This document shows, in pieces, positions 18,514 to 26,856 of a stretch of 64,000 nucleotides of DNA. The stretch covers positions 34,050 to 98,049 of the forward strand of contig NZ_JOFT01000046.1 in NCBI RefSeq assembly GCF_000725805.1. The letters are read 5' to 3'. The DNA is from Streptomyces xanthophaeus. Its GTDB lineage: Bacteria > Actinomycetota > Actinomycetes > Streptomycetales > Streptomycetaceae. Every line of letters begins with the position of its first letter. Positions within the stretch are counted from its first letter, which is position 1. The position numbers and the translations under genes are program-made. Under the pieces are notes generated by a model that did not search any database, was not told the DNA's origin, and saw nothing but the letters and a program-made list of their open reading frames with translations.

Positions 18514-18527
18514 GGGATGGGCTCCTT

Positions 18528-19874
18528 TCACGTGGAGAGTCTGAGGACCACGTCGAGCAGGCATTTCCCGCCGAACATCAGGTCGGTGATCCGGGCGTGC
18601 TCGTCCGGTGCGTGGATGAGCCGCATGACGTCCGCGTCGCTCGCGGAGGGGAAGAAACCGACGACCTTCGTGCCGGGGAGGGCGCGGGCGTCCGTGGCGG
18701 CCGGATTGACGTACGGCAGCAGCCGCGCGCCCGGTTCGTGGGCCGCGACGGTCTCGCCCAGGACCCGCAGGAGCTCCGGGGCGTCGGGGCCGGCCCGGCT
18801 CACCCGGCCGTGCAGCAGCGACACCTCGACCCGGTCCCCGAGGGCCTGCTGGACGGCCGCCGCCCACCGGTCGGGCAGCTCGCCGGGAAGGAGACGTCCG
18901 TCCAGCACCACATCGGCTTCGACGGGCACCACGTTCTGGCGCTGCCCCGCGGACAGCACGGTGGGGGTGGCGGTGTTGTGCAGCCCGGCGACGACGAACT
19001 CCCGCAGGACGGGATCGATCGGCAGGCTGTTCGTACGGCCCCAGGTGGGGTCCTTCAGGAGCTGCCCGATCGCCTCCGCGCCCGGGCCCGGGTACAGCTC
19101 CGCCAAGGTGGCCAGCATGCGCCGCGAGGCGGGTTGCAGCACCGACTCCGGGGCGAACGCACGCAGCCTCAGCAGGGCCTCGGCCAGCGTGAAGACCGCC
19201 GACCCGGTGCGGGGGACCGAGGCATGGCCGCCCGGCCCGCGCGCGGTGACCCGCATCCGGGCACTGCCCTTCTCGGCCACCTGCACGGTGTACACGGGGC
19301 CGCCGGGAGTCACGAAGCGCTGGCCGCCGCCTTCGTTGAACGCGAACTCGGCCTCGATGAGGCTGCGGTGGTTCTCCCACAGCCAGTACGCCCCCAGCCG
19401 GCTGCCGGCTTCCTCGTCGGCGGTGACCACGAGCAGCAGGTCCCGCCGCAGCGGGATCCGGTGCGCGGCGAGGAGTTGCATGATCAGCAGGCTCGCGGCG
19501 ACCTGCCCCTTCATGTCGAGTGCCCCGCGGCCCCACACACGGCCGTCGGCCACCTCGCCCGAGAACGGCGGACGGCTCCATCCGTCGGGCCGGGCACCCA
19601 CCACGTCGGCGTGGCCCAGCAGCATGAGCGGCGCCTCCTGTCCCGTCCCGGGCAGCCGGGCGACGAGATTGGCCCGTCCGGGCTCGGACTCCAGCACCTG
19701 GTGGGCGATGCCGGAGCGGGTCAGCTCGCGGGAGAGGTGGCGTGCGACGGCGATCTCACGGCCCGGAGGGTTGGAGGTGTCCAGGCGGATCAGTGCCGAA
19801 AGGTGGCTGACGAGGTGCCGTTCCTGTTCGGCCCAGGAGAAGGGCAGCGGCATCGGCCGGGATGAGGTGGACAT
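18528..19874 (-). CDS. M20 family metallopeptidase (ArgE/DapE/CPG2-like)
   Basis: A 448-residue di-zinc hydrolase. Family motifs: LIRLDTSNPPG, metal ligand LLGHADVVGA, GRGALDMKGQVAA with the bridging Asp, TADEEAGSRLG with the catalytic and metal-binding glutamates, and the dimerisation-domain GPGGHASVPR. These enzymes cleave N-acyl amino acids or dipeptides. First gene of a two-gene operon with the carboxylesterase. A perfect 14-base palindrome stands 42 bases upstream of its ATG (19874). Confidence 0.85.
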   Translation of the reverse strand: MSTSSRPMPLPFSWAEQERHLVSHLSALIRLDTSNPPGREIAVARHLSRELTRSGIAHQVLESEPGRANLVARLPGTGQEAPLMLLGHADVVGARPDGWSRPPFSGEVADGRVWGRGALDMKGQVAASLLIMQLLAAHRIPLRRDLLLVVTADEEAGSRLGAYWLWENHRSLIEAEFAFNEGGGQRFVTPGGPVYTVQVAEKGSARMRVTARGPGGHASVPRTGSAVFTLAEALLRLRAFAPESVLQPASRRMLATLAELYPGPGAEAIGQLLKDPTWGRTNSLPIDPVLREFVVAGLHNTATPTVLSAGQRQNVVPVEADVVLDGRLLPGELPDRWAAAVQQALGDRVEVSLLHGRVSRAGPDAPELLRVLGETVAAHEPGARLLPYVNPAATDARALPGTKVVGFFPSASDADVMRLIHAPDEHARITDLMFGGKCLLDVVLRLST

Positions 19875-19915
19875 CTGCGCTCCGGAGCCTGCGGGCTGGA
19901 AGGGGCAGAGCCAGT

Positions 19916-19929
19916 GTTACACGTGTAAC
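19916..19929. promoter_or_regulatory. Palindromic operator candidate upstream of the M20/esterase operon
   Basis: GTTACACGTGTAAC is a perfect 14-base palindrome 42 bases before the M20 peptidase start and 164 bases before the divergent SpoIIE-type gene. The form resembles GntR- or TetR-type operators. No matching regulator gene is adjacent. Confidence 0.5.
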
Positions 19930-20092
19930 CATCTTTCGCACCTGATCCCGGGCCGACGGGCCGATCGCGGTGCGCATCGTGGGCGGGCAGCCGTGGCCGG
20001 CCCGCCTGTCGACTGGCCCGGACGGTCCAGGGCGCGACAGCATGGAGGGAGGCCGGTCGGCGGGCCGCCCTCGGGAGGAGGCGATACGGACG

Positions 20093-22525
20093 GTGACCAG
20101 GCATCGCTTTGCGTTCTGCGGGGCCGAGCTGGCCGCCGTCTACGTCGTCGCCGACGAGGGCCGGGAGCTCCATCTGGCCGAGCTGACCGGGAACCGCGGC
20201 GTCCTCTACGGACTGCCCGCGATCCTCGCCGTGGCCGGCCATTCGCCCGCCGCCAATGCCTTCCGCTCCGGCCGCCCGCTGTGGCTGACCCCCAAGGAAC
20301 TCGCCACGTTCGTCGAGGACGACCCCCACCACTTCCCCACCCGCGTCCGGGGCGGTGACCCCAGCTCGCCGGCCAGGATCTCGCTGGGCGCCCTGCCGCT
20401 GGGACATGGCCAGCAGGAGCTCGGCTGTCTGATCGTCGCCGGGGAGGCCGGGGAGGGCTTCAGCGACGACGACCGCAGCCTCCTGGAGCTCTACGCCGAT
20501 CAGGTGGCCGCCGGACTCGAATCGGTCGCCGCCCGCTTCGCCGGACGCAAATCCCCGCAGGCACATCTGGGCCAGTCCCTGGTGCCCCACCAGGGCGGCG
20601 CGTTCATCCTGGAACTGAGCACCGGCCGCATGGAGGCCCACGCGCACGTGCTGGAACTGATCGGACTGCCGCCCGAGCAGTTCGACGGACAGGTGGAGAC
20701 CCTGCTCGCCTGCGCCGTCCCCGACGACATGCCCGCACTGATGGCGATCGTGGAGCCGGACCGGCTCGGCGCCGCCGGACAGCAGCTGGCGTTCCGCGTC
20801 CGCCGACCGAACGGCGAGCTGCGCTGGCTGGGGCTGCGGTGCCGCGTGGAGGTGGACTCCGCCGGCACGCCGCAGCGCGTCCTGGGTGTGGTGGCCGATG
20901 CCACCTATCTGCGCCCGAGCGCCGACGAGGTCTCCCTCGTGCAACGGCTGTCCGCCACGCTGGCGGGGGCGGCGACCATCCGGGAGGTCAGCCGGCTGGC
21001 GGTCGCCGCCCTGCGCGAGCCGCTCGGCGCCTCCCGGGTCGCGGTCGGCGAGCTGGAGCCCGAGCGGCTCATCGTCACCGCCCTCGGCCCGCCGGAACCC
21101 GATGCCTGGCCCGATGTCTGGCGCTCGCAATGGCGGTCCGAGTGGCCCGACGTGCCGCTCAGTGACCTCCCCACCCTGCAGAGCGCGCTGCGCGGGGGGC
21201 ACATGAGCCTGTGGCCGCCGGGTGCGGACCTCGAACCCGGTCTCCTGGGCCTCGGGCCCGGCGGTCTCGCGGTGCTGCCGCTGCCGGCCGAGGGCAGGAT
21301 CGTCGGCGTGTGCCTGGTGGGGTGGGACGGGCAGCACCGGTTCGGCCCGGAGGAGCGGTCGCTGCTGACCGCGACCGCGGGCCTGGTGGGGCAGGCGCTG
21401 GTGCGCGCCCACGCACTGGACGCGGGTCACGAACTCGCCACCATGCTCCAGCGCAGCCTGCTGCCCCGCAAACTGCCGGAGCTGCCGGGCGGGGTCGCCG
21501 TCGCCCGCTACCTGCCCGCGACGGCGGGACTGGAGGTCGGCGGCGACTGGTACGACGTCATCCCGCTCCGTGACGGCCACGTGGCGTTCGTGATCGGGGA
21601 CGTACAGGGGCACAGCGCGGGAGCCGCCACCATCATGGGCCAGATGCGTACGGCGGTCCGGGCCTACGCGGTGGAGGGGCATCCGCCCGACGTGGTCGTC
21701 GCACGGGCCAACCGTCTGCTCGTCGGCATGGAGACCGATCTCTTCGCCACCTGCGGATACGTGGACCTCGACATGGAGGAGGGCATCGCCAGGTTCGTAC
21801 GGGCCGGCCATCTGCCGCCGATCCTGCGCCATCCCGACGGCGTCACCGAGGAGTTGGCGGTCGAGGGCGGGCCCCCGCTGGGGGTCCTTGCGGAAGCCGA
21901 ATTCCCCATGACCGAGGTGGGGCTGCTCCCCGGCACCCTGCTCGTCCTGCTGACGGACGGCCTGGTCGAGTCCGCCCGGCTGCCGCTGGAGGAGGGCATG
22001 CGGCGGGTGCGTGACGTGATCACCGTGGCCGACCCGGTCGATGCCGGAGGGATCGCCGACGAGTTGGTCGTCGGCGTGGGCCGTCGGGACGACGATGTGG
22101 CGGTGCTGTTGCTGCGCTACGACGGCATGGGGGGACGGCCGCTGCGGAGCCACTGGACGGTGTGGCGGCTGCCCGACGCGGTCCTGCATGCGCGCCGCTT
22201 CACCGCGCGCACCCTGCGGTCCTGGGGGGTGGTGGAGGAGCTCGACGCAGCTCTGCTGGTCGTGTCCGAGCTGGTCACCAACGCCATCGCGCACACGCAG
22301 GGCGAGGTGGGGATGGATCTGACCCTGTCGGCGGACCGGCTGCGGATCGCCGTGAACGACGCGTCGCCGCGCAGCCCCGTCAAACCGGTGTGGGTGAGCT
22401 GGGAGTCGACCGGTGGCCGCGGGCTGCTCATCGTCGAGGCCACGACGGCCGCCTGGGGCTCGGTGCCGCTGAGCGGCGGCAAGCAGGTGTGGGCCGAGAT
22501 CCCCTGGCACCGCGCGGGCGACTGA
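20093..22525 (+). CDS. Multidomain SpoIIE (PP2C-type) phosphatase with GAF/PAS sensors and ATPase domain
   Basis: About 810 residues. Order: N-terminal GAF-like domain, PAS domain (ILELSTGRMEAHAHVLELIG), second GAF-like domain (PLPAEGRIVGVCLVGWDG), SpoIIE phosphatase (MLQRSLLPRKLPELPGGVAV, LEVGGDWYDVIPL, VIGDVQGHSAGAA, LTDGLVES), and a C-terminal HATPase_c anti-sigma-type kinase (LVVSELVTNAIAHTQGEV). Such proteins tune partner-switching of anti-sigma antagonists. GTG at 20093 is preferred because GGGAGGAGG stands 11 bases upstream; an in-frame ATG at 20042 lacks a ribosome site. No sigma factor or antagonist gene lies nearby. The ATPase-domain fusion suggests both kinase and phosphatase branches in one protein. 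Confidence 0.82.
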   Translation: MTRHRFAFCGAELAAVYVVADEGRELHLAELTGNRGVLYGLPAILAVAGHSPAANAFRSGRPLWLTPKELATFVEDDPHHFPTRVRGGDPSSPARISLGALPLGHGQQELGCLIVAGEAGEGFSDDDRSLLELYADQVAAGLESVAARFAGRKSPQAHLGQSLVPHQGGAFILELSTGRMEAHAHVLELIGLPPEQFDGQVETLLACAVPDDMPALMAIVEPDRLGAAGQQLAFRVRRPNGELRWLGLRCRVEVDSAGTPQRVLGVVADATYLRPSADEVSLVQRLSATLAGAATIREVSRLAVAALREPLGASRVAVGELEPERLIVTALGPPEPDAWPDVWRSQWRSEWPDVPLSDLPTLQSALRGGHMSLWPPGADLEPGLLGLGPGGLAVLPLPAEGRIVGVCLVGWDGQHRFGPEERSLLTATAGLVGQALVRAHALDAGHELATMLQRSLLPRKLPELPGGVAVARYLPATAGLEVGGDWYDVIPLRDGHVAFVIGDVQGHSAGAATIMGQMRTAVRAYAVEGHPPDVVVARANRLLVGMETDLFATCGYVDLDMEEGIARFVRAGHLPPILRHPDGVTEELAVEGGPPLGVLAEAEFPMTEVGLLPGTLLVLLTDGLVESARLPLEEGMRRVRDVITVADPVDAGGIADELVVGVGRRDDDVAVLLLRYDGMGGRPLRSHWTVWRLPDAVLHARRFTARTLRSWGVVEELDAALLVVSELVTNAIAHTQGEVGMDLTLSADRLRIAVNDASPRSPVKPVWVSWESTGGRGLLIVEATTAAWGSVPLSGGKQVWAEIPWHRAGD

Positions 22526-22526
22526 C

Positions 22527-22946
22527 TCAGGCCTTCGGCCCGGCGTCGATCTCTGCGATCAGGCCCTCGATGAGGGTCCGGATCTCGTCCCTGATGGGGC
22601 GGACGGCCTCGACGCCCTGGCCCGCGGGGTCCTCCAGCTGCCAGTCCAGGTAGGTCTTGCCGGGGAAGTACGGGCACGCGTCGCCGCAGCCCATCGTGAT
22701 CACGTAGTCGGAGGCCCGGACGGCCTCGGGGGTGAGCACCTTCGGTTCCTGGCGGGAGATGTCGATGCCGACCTCGGCCATGGCTGCCACCGCGGACGGG
22801 TTGATCCGGTCACCGGGCAGGGACCCGGCGGAGCGGACCTCGACCCGGTCGCCGGCCAGGTGGCGCAGGAACCCGGCGGCCATCTGGGAGCGGCCGGCGT
22901 TGTGAACGCAGACGAAGAGGACGGACGCAGCGGGGGTGGAGGACAT
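22527..22946 (-). CDS. arsC: Arsenate reductase, low-molecular-weight phosphatase type
   Basis: A 139-residue ArsC of the LMW-PTP fold. The P-loop CVHNAGRS (C13, R19, S20) binds arsenate; C87 and C91 in MGCGDACPYF are placed to act in the disulfide cascade, with reduction by thioredoxin or mycothiol; DWQLEDP supplies the general-acid Asp. It reduces As(V) to As(III) in the cytoplasm. ATG at 22946 has AAGGAAG upstream. It is divergent from an arsR gene, with a palindromic operator between them. Confidence 0.9.
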   Translation of the reverse strand: MSSTPAASVLFVCVHNAGRSQMAAGFLRHLAGDRVEVRSAGSLPGDRINPSAVAAMAEVGIDISRQEPKVLTPEAVRASDYVITMGCGDACPYFPGKTYLDWQLEDPAGQGVEAVRPIRDEIRTLIEGLIAEIDAGPKA

Positions 22947-23010
22947 CGTTCTTCCTTGGGGGTCGGACGACCGGGTCGGGCCAGAGGGCCGGGCCAGGGG
23001 AGCGGATAAG

Positions 23011-23042
23011 ATCAGCCCGGACTGGTGTCAGTCCTGGCTGAT
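23011..23042. promoter_or_regulatory. ArsR operator between arsC and arsR
   Basis: Inverted repeat ATCAGCCCGGACT (23011-23023) and AGTCCTGGCTGAT (23030-23042), 12 of 13 positions symmetric, 6-base centre. It sits 17 bases before arsR and 65 bases before the divergent arsC, placed to control both. Binding by the adjacent ArsR is inferred. Confidence 0.65.
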
Positions 23043-23058
23043 GTGAAAGTATCAGTCC

Positions 23059-23373
23059 ATGATGACGTCAGTCGACACTGACTTGATCCGGGTCCTGGCC
23101 GACCCGCTCAGGCTCCAGATCGTGACCCTGCTCGCCCGAGAGACGCTCTGCACCACCCACCTGGTCGAGGAGACCGGTGCGAAGCAGACCAACCTCACCA
23201 ACCACCTCACGGTGCTGCGGAAGGCGGGGGTCGTGGAGACGGAGCCGTGCGGACGGTTCACCTACTACCGCCTGCGCCCGGAAGTCATCGAAGCCCTCGC
23301 CGGGCAGTTCGCCGACCTCGCCCGGACCGCGCGTGCCACCGCCGCATCGAACCTGAAGCGGTCCTGCCCGTAG
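23059..23373 (+). CDS. arsR: ArsR family metalloregulator (first of two)
   Basis: A 104-residue winged-helix repressor: VLADPLRLQIVTLLARETLC, recognition helix TGAKQTNLTNHLTVLRKAGV, wing ETEPCGRFTYYRL. Cysteines at C31, C64 and C103 do not form the classic CVC site, so the arsenite site is of a different type. The ATG is at 23059 or 23062 (tandem ATGs). It lies in front of the aquaporin gene (52-base gap) and divergent to arsC, and probably autoregulates through the 23011-23042 palindrome. Confidence 0.87.
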   Translation: MMTSVDTDLIRVLADPLRLQIVTLLARETLCTTHLVEETGAKQTNLTNHLTVLRKAGVVETEPCGRFTYYRLRPEVIEALAGQFADLARTARATAASNLKRSCP

Positions 23374-23425
23374 GGCGTAGCTCGTAGCCCTCAGCCCCGC
23401 CTCACCTGCCCGAGGAGAACCCGTC

Positions 23426-24217
23426 TTGACCGCCACCGAGCCCGCCGCGAGCGATGCCATAGCCGTCGACAGGGCCCCGCAGCCCGCGCCCGGCGCTACC
23501 CCGTCCCGCTCCCCGCTGATCGCCCGCGCCGCCGCCGAGCTCGTCGGCACCGCCGCGCTGGTGGCGGTCGTGGTCGGCTCCGGAATCCAGGCCACCGAGC
23601 TCACCGGCGACGTGGCCCTCCAGCTCCTGGCCAATTCCCTCGCCACCGTCTTCGGCCTCGGGGTCCTGATCGCCCTCCTCGGCCCGGTCTCCGGTGCCCA
23701 CTTCAACCCGGCCGTCACCGTCGCCGAGTGGTGGACCGCTCGCCGCGCAGGCGCAGGCGCCGGCGTCACGGCGCGCGAGCTGGCCGTCTACGTCCCCTCG
23801 CAGATCGCCGGGGCAGTCGCGGGCGCGGTCCTCGCGGACGCGATGTTCGGCGAGCCCCTGGTGAAGTGGTCGCAGCACGACCGCTCGGCGGGCAACCTCC
23901 TCCTCGGCGAGGTCGTCGCCACCGCCGGGCTGATCCTGCTGATCTTCGGCCTGGCCCGCACCGACCGCCTCCGCTTCGCCCCCGTAGCCGTGGCCTCGTA
24001 CATCGGCGCCGCCTACTGGTTCACGTCCTCCACCTCGTTCGCCAACCCGGCCGTCACCATCGGGCGCGCCTTCACCGACACCTTCGCGGGCATCGCCCCG
24101 GCCTCGGTGCCGGGGTTCATCGGCATGCAACTGATCGGCGCGGCCCTCGGACTGGCCCTGGTGGCCGTCATCTTCATGCGTGGCGGCACGGCACAGGACC
24201 GGTCCGCCGCTCCCTAG
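23426..24217 (+). CDS. Aquaglyceroporin-family channel, AqpS-like (arsenite/methylarsenical channel)
   Basis: A 263-residue MIP channel with six membrane segments and two NPA boxes: AHFNPAVT (94-96) and SFANPAVTIGRAF (207-209). Residue 210, right after the second NPA, is Val instead of the selectivity-filter Arg of ordinary aquaporins, as described for arsenic-linked AqpS. With ArsC it would let As(III) flow out down its gradient; methylated or organic arsenicals are alternatives. The start is TTG at 23426, fixed by GAGGAG 8 bases upstream. No ArsB or Acr3 pump gene is seen in the window, so this channel may be the exit route. Confidence 0.85.
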   Translation: MTATEPAASDAIAVDRAPQPAPGATPSRSPLIARAAAELVGTAALVAVVVGSGIQATELTGDVALQLLANSLATVFGLGVLIALLGPVSGAHFNPAVTVAEWWTARRAGAGAGVTARELAVYVPSQIAGAVAGAVLADAMFGEPLVKWSQHDRSAGNLLLGEVVATAGLILLIFGLARTDRLRFAPVAVASYIGAAYWFTSSTSFANPAVTIGRAFTDTFAGIAPASVPGFIGMQLIGAALGLALVAVIFMRGGTAQDRSAAP

Positions 24218-24589
24218 CTCGTCGTGCATCTACCGGCGTCGTTCCCACCCGGCCGAAGATGCCGCCAACCGGGAGCGACGAAGCGTCGAATCAGATCCCT
24301 CAGATCGGGGTCAGCGTTGGATTTCGCAATACCGCGTCGTGGTTTCCAGGATTCCCGGGCAGCGATGGCCAATTCAGAGAAGCCTCCTCGGCCGGTCCCT
24401 TCGCCGACAGGGTGTCTGAGCGCGATCAAACTAGAGCCGGGCCGGAGTGTTGCTCACGGAACCACCTCAATCCGCCAGGGATTGGCCTGTTCCGCCGGCC
24501 TTCGCCGTCGGCACCCCATGGGCAGTGCCCATTCCACGGAACACCCCGCGCGTCCTCAACCTGCTCAAGGACGGCGAACAACCCGCGCC
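24218..24589. other. Gene-free gap inside the arsenic island
   Basis: This stretch separates the aquaporin gene from the acetyltransferase gene. Codon bias is weak and the base composition is less GC-rich than in its neighbours. Short open frames on either strand (for example 24214-24429 minus) lack a ribosome site and recognisable motifs. It may be a junction left by assembly of the island or a decayed gene. Confidence 0.4.
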
Positions 24590-25090
24590 TCACGAGATCG
24601 CGGGGCTGCGGCGCTCCAGGAGTACGACGTCCCGCCAGACGCCGTGGTGGCGGCCGATCCGCTCGCGGGTGCCGATGACCCGGAAGCCCGCTCGCTCGTG
24701 AAGGGCGAGGCTGGCGGTGTTCTCGGGGAAGATCCCGGACTGGACGGTCCAGATCCCGGCGGCTTCGGTGGAGGCGATCAGCGCGTTCAGGAGCGCTGCT
24801 GCGACGCCGCGGCCGCGCGCTTCGGGGTGGACGTACACGGAGTGCTCCACCACGCCCGCGTAGGCGCAGCGGTCCGAGACCGCGCTCGCCGCGATCCAGC
24901 CGAGGACCCGGCCGTCCTCGCCGACGGCGGCGAAGCGGTGTTCCGCGAGCTTGGAGGCGTCGAACGCCTCCCATGCCGGGGCGGTGGTCTCGAAGGTCGC
25001 GTCGCCTTCGTCGATGCCTGCCTGGAAGATCGCCAGGACCTGCGAGGCGTGCGCAGCCGTCATCGGCAGGAGGGCCGGTTCAGTTGCCAT
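24590..25090 (-). CDS. arsN1: GNAT acetyltransferase, ArsN1/phosphinothricin acetyltransferase-like
   Basis: A 166-residue GNAT protein with the PAT signature: LAIFQAGIDEGDATFETTAP, GWIAASAVSDRCAYAGVVEH, acetyl-CoA loop VHPEARGRGVAAALLNALI and ENTASLALHERAGFRVIGTR. Proteins of this type in ars operons (ArsN1) acetylate the organoarsenical antibiotic arsinothricin; PAT homologues acetylate phosphinothricin. The ATG at 25090 lies inside the end of the arsR gene (11-base overlap), so both are co-transcribed and arsenite-controlled. The ArsN1 reading is a family-and-context inference. Confidence 0.78.
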   Translation of the reverse strand: MATEPALLPMTAAHASQVLAIFQAGIDEGDATFETTAPAWEAFDASKLAEHRFAAVGEDGRVLGWIAASAVSDRCAYAGVVEHSVYVHPEARGRGVAAALLNALIASTEAAGIWTVQSGIFPENTASLALHERAGFRVIGTRERIGRHHGVWRDVVLLERRSPAIS

Positions 25091-25451
25091 GGGCGGTGCC
25101 GGTCAGAAGGGCGCCCATCGCTGCCACGACGGACGGCTCCACGCGGTAGTACACCCAGGTGCCGCGGCGCTCGGAGGACAGGAGCCCGGCCTCCTTCAGC
25201 TTCTTCAGGTGGTGGGAGACGGTCGGCTGGGAGACGCCGACGTCGGAGATGTCGCACACGCATGCCTCGCCGCCCTCGTGGGAGGCGACGGCGGAGAAGA
25301 GGCGCAGGCGCACCGGGTCGCCGAGGGCTTTGAACATCTTCGCCGCCACCTCGGCCTCGTCCGCCGACATGGGGCGCTCGTTCAGCGGCGGGCAGCAGGG
25401 TGCGACGGCCTGATCGGCTTCCAGGAGCGGCAGGGCCTTGGCATTCGACAT
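25080..25451 (-). CDS. arsR: ArsR family metalloregulator (second), CVC-type
   Basis: A 123-residue ArsR with two potential arsenite ligand groups: vicinal C19-C20 (AVAPCCPPLNE) near the N-terminus and C64/C66 in EACVCDIS at the start of the DNA-recognition region; HTH VSQPTVSHHLKKLKEAGLL. The N-terminal Cys pair recalls the Corynebacterium ArsR type. ATG at 25451 is chosen by homology of the following residues; it also places an operator directly upstream. Divergent to arsO, in operon with arsN1. Confidence 0.88.
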   Translation of the reverse strand: MSNAKALPLLEADQAVAPCCPPLNERPMSADEAEVAAKMFKALGDPVRLRLFSAVASHEGGEACVCDISDVGVSQPTVSHHLKKLKEAGLLSSERRGTWVYYRVEPSVVAAMGALLTGTAHGN

Positions 25452-25524
25452 GCATCTATGTTGACACATGTCGAACCAATAGGCGGGTTTGATTTGATGG
25501 ATGTCTATGTTGACGTTCGTCGAA
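25444..25524. promoter_or_regulatory. ArsR operator region between arsR and arsO (two repeated sites)
   Basis: Two direct copies of TCTATGTTGAC-N4-GTCGAA occur at 25455-25475 and 25504-25524. The first also forms a perfect 9-base inverted repeat with the arsR start region (TTCGACATG 25444-25452 / CATGTCGAA 25467-25475). The TTGAC elements could serve as -35 boxes. Likely operators for the adjacent CVC-type ArsR on both divergent promoters. Confidence 0.6.
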
Positions 25525-25584
25525 GCAAGTGCCATGCTGGCGGCACAAGGCATCGACAGATGTCGAAACAAAAAGGAGTCGACC

Positions 25585-26841
25585 GTGGACGCGCCTGCCA
25601 TCACCGACCTGCCCGTCGTCGTCATCGGGGCCGGACCCGCCGGACTCGCGGCCGCCGCCCACCTCGTCGACCGCGGCATCGACCCCCTCGTCCTGGAAGC
25701 CGGCCCCGCCGCCGGATCAGCAGTCCGGGAGTGGTCGCACGTCCGGCTGTTCTCCACCTGGGGAGAGGTCGTCGACCCGGCTGCCGAAAAGCTCCTCGCC
25801 CCCACCGGCTGGGTCAGGCCCGACCCGGCCGCGTACCCGTCCGGCGGGGACTGGGCGGAGCGCTACCTCCAGCCCCTCGCCGATGTCCTCGGCGAGCGGG
25901 TCCGCTACCAGGCGACGGTCACCGGCGTCTCCCGCACCGGCCGGGACCGCATCGTCGACGCCGGCCGCGACGCCCAGCCCTTCGTCGTCCACTACGAGAC
26001 CGGCGAAGGGCGCGAGCAGCGGGTCCTCGCGCGGGCCGTCATCGATGCCTCCGGTACCTGGTCCACGCCCGGCCCGGCCGGGGGAAGCGGTCTGCCCGCC
26101 CTCGGCGAGAAGGCGGCCCGGGACCGGATCTCCTACCGCGTCCCCGACCTGAAGGACCCGGCCGTCCGGGCCCGGTACGCAGGCAAGCGCACCGCCGTGA
26201 TCGGCTCGGGCGCGTCGGCCTTCACGGCCCTGGCGTACCTCGCCGACCTCGCCGGGAACGAGGAGGACGGCGTGGGAACGCGCGCGGTGTGGATCCTGCG
26301 CCGCGGGATCTCCGGCTCCACCTTCGGCGGCGGCGAAGCCGACCAGCTCCCCGCCCGCGGCGCCCTCGGCCTCGCCGCGAAGGCCGCCGTCGACCGCGGA
26401 TACGCGGACGCCGTCACCGGCTTCCGCACCGACGCCGTCGAGCGCGCCGGCGACGGCCGCCTCGTCCTCGTCGGGGAGGACGGCCGCCGTCTGGACCCCG
26501 TCGACGAGGTCATCGTCCTCACCGGCTTCCGCCCCGACCTGACCTTCCTCGACGAACTCCGCCTCGGCCTCGACGAGCGCCTGCAGGCGCCGGTCGAGCT
26601 GGCCCCGCTGATCGACCCCAATCAGCACTCGTGCGGCACCGTCTACCCGCACGGCGTGGGCGAGCTCTCCCACCCGGAGAAGGACGTCTACCTCGTCGGC
26701 ATGAAGTCCTACGGCCGCGCCCCGACCTTCCTGGCCATGTTCGACCAGCCCGAGGCCGCCGAGGAGACCGGTGGCGGCTGCTGCGCGGCCCCGGCCACCC
26801 TCACCATCGGCGCCCCCGCCCCTGTCTCGGGAGGCTGCTGA
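25585..26841 (+). CDS. arsO: ArsO-like FAD-dependent monooxygenase/oxidoreductase
   Basis: A 418-residue flavoprotein: FAD motif VVVIGAGPAGLAAAAHL near the N-terminus, second dinucleotide motif AVIGSGASAFTALAYL, and VIVLTGFRPDLTFLDEL near the end. The GTG at 25585 is fixed by AAAGGAG; the upstream ATG at 25501 lies in the operator region. The C-terminus carries GGGCCAAP and ends SGGC, a cysteine-rich tail that could bind arsenite. ArsO flavoproteins are known from Streptomyces ars operons, but their reaction is not established. It is divergent from the CVC-type arsR. Its stop faces the stop of the carotenoid oxygenase. Confidence 0.78.
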   Translation: MDAPAITDLPVVVIGAGPAGLAAAAHLVDRGIDPLVLEAGPAAGSAVREWSHVRLFSTWGEVVDPAAEKLLAPTGWVRPDPAAYPSGGDWAERYLQPLADVLGERVRYQATVTGVSRTGRDRIVDAGRDAQPFVVHYETGEGREQRVLARAVIDASGTWSTPGPAGGSGLPALGEKAARDRISYRVPDLKDPAVRARYAGKRTAVIGSGASAFTALAYLADLAGNEEDGVGTRAVWILRRGISGSTFGGGEADQLPARGALGLAAKAAVDRGYADAVTGFRTDAVERAGDGRLVLVGEDGRRLDPVDEVIVLTGFRPDLTFLDELRLGLDERLQAPVELAPLIDPNQHSCGTVYPHGVGELSHPEKDVYLVGMKSYGRAPTFLAMFDQPEAAEETGGGCCAAPATLTIGAPAPVSGGC

Positions 26842-26856
26842 CTCCGGTGACCGAGG

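Noticed and set aside
16885..20358. Plus-strand open frame of about 1160 codons
   Set aside because: Antisense shadow of the carboxylesterase and M20 peptidase, which have clear motifs on the minus strand.
19790..22510. Minus-strand open frame of about 900 codons opposite the SpoIIE gene
   Set aside because: Low-complexity His/Gly/Arg composition; the plus strand carries full phosphatase and ATPase motifs.
24214..24429. Small minus-strand frame between aquaporin and arsN1
   Set aside because: No ribosome site or recognised motif; could be a fragment of a mobile element, but I cannot support it.
22527..26841. Arsinothricin biosynthesis cluster
   Set aside because: No ArsL-type radical SAM or ArsM methyltransferase gene is in the island; the radical SAM gene at 40897 is HemW-like and 14 kb away.
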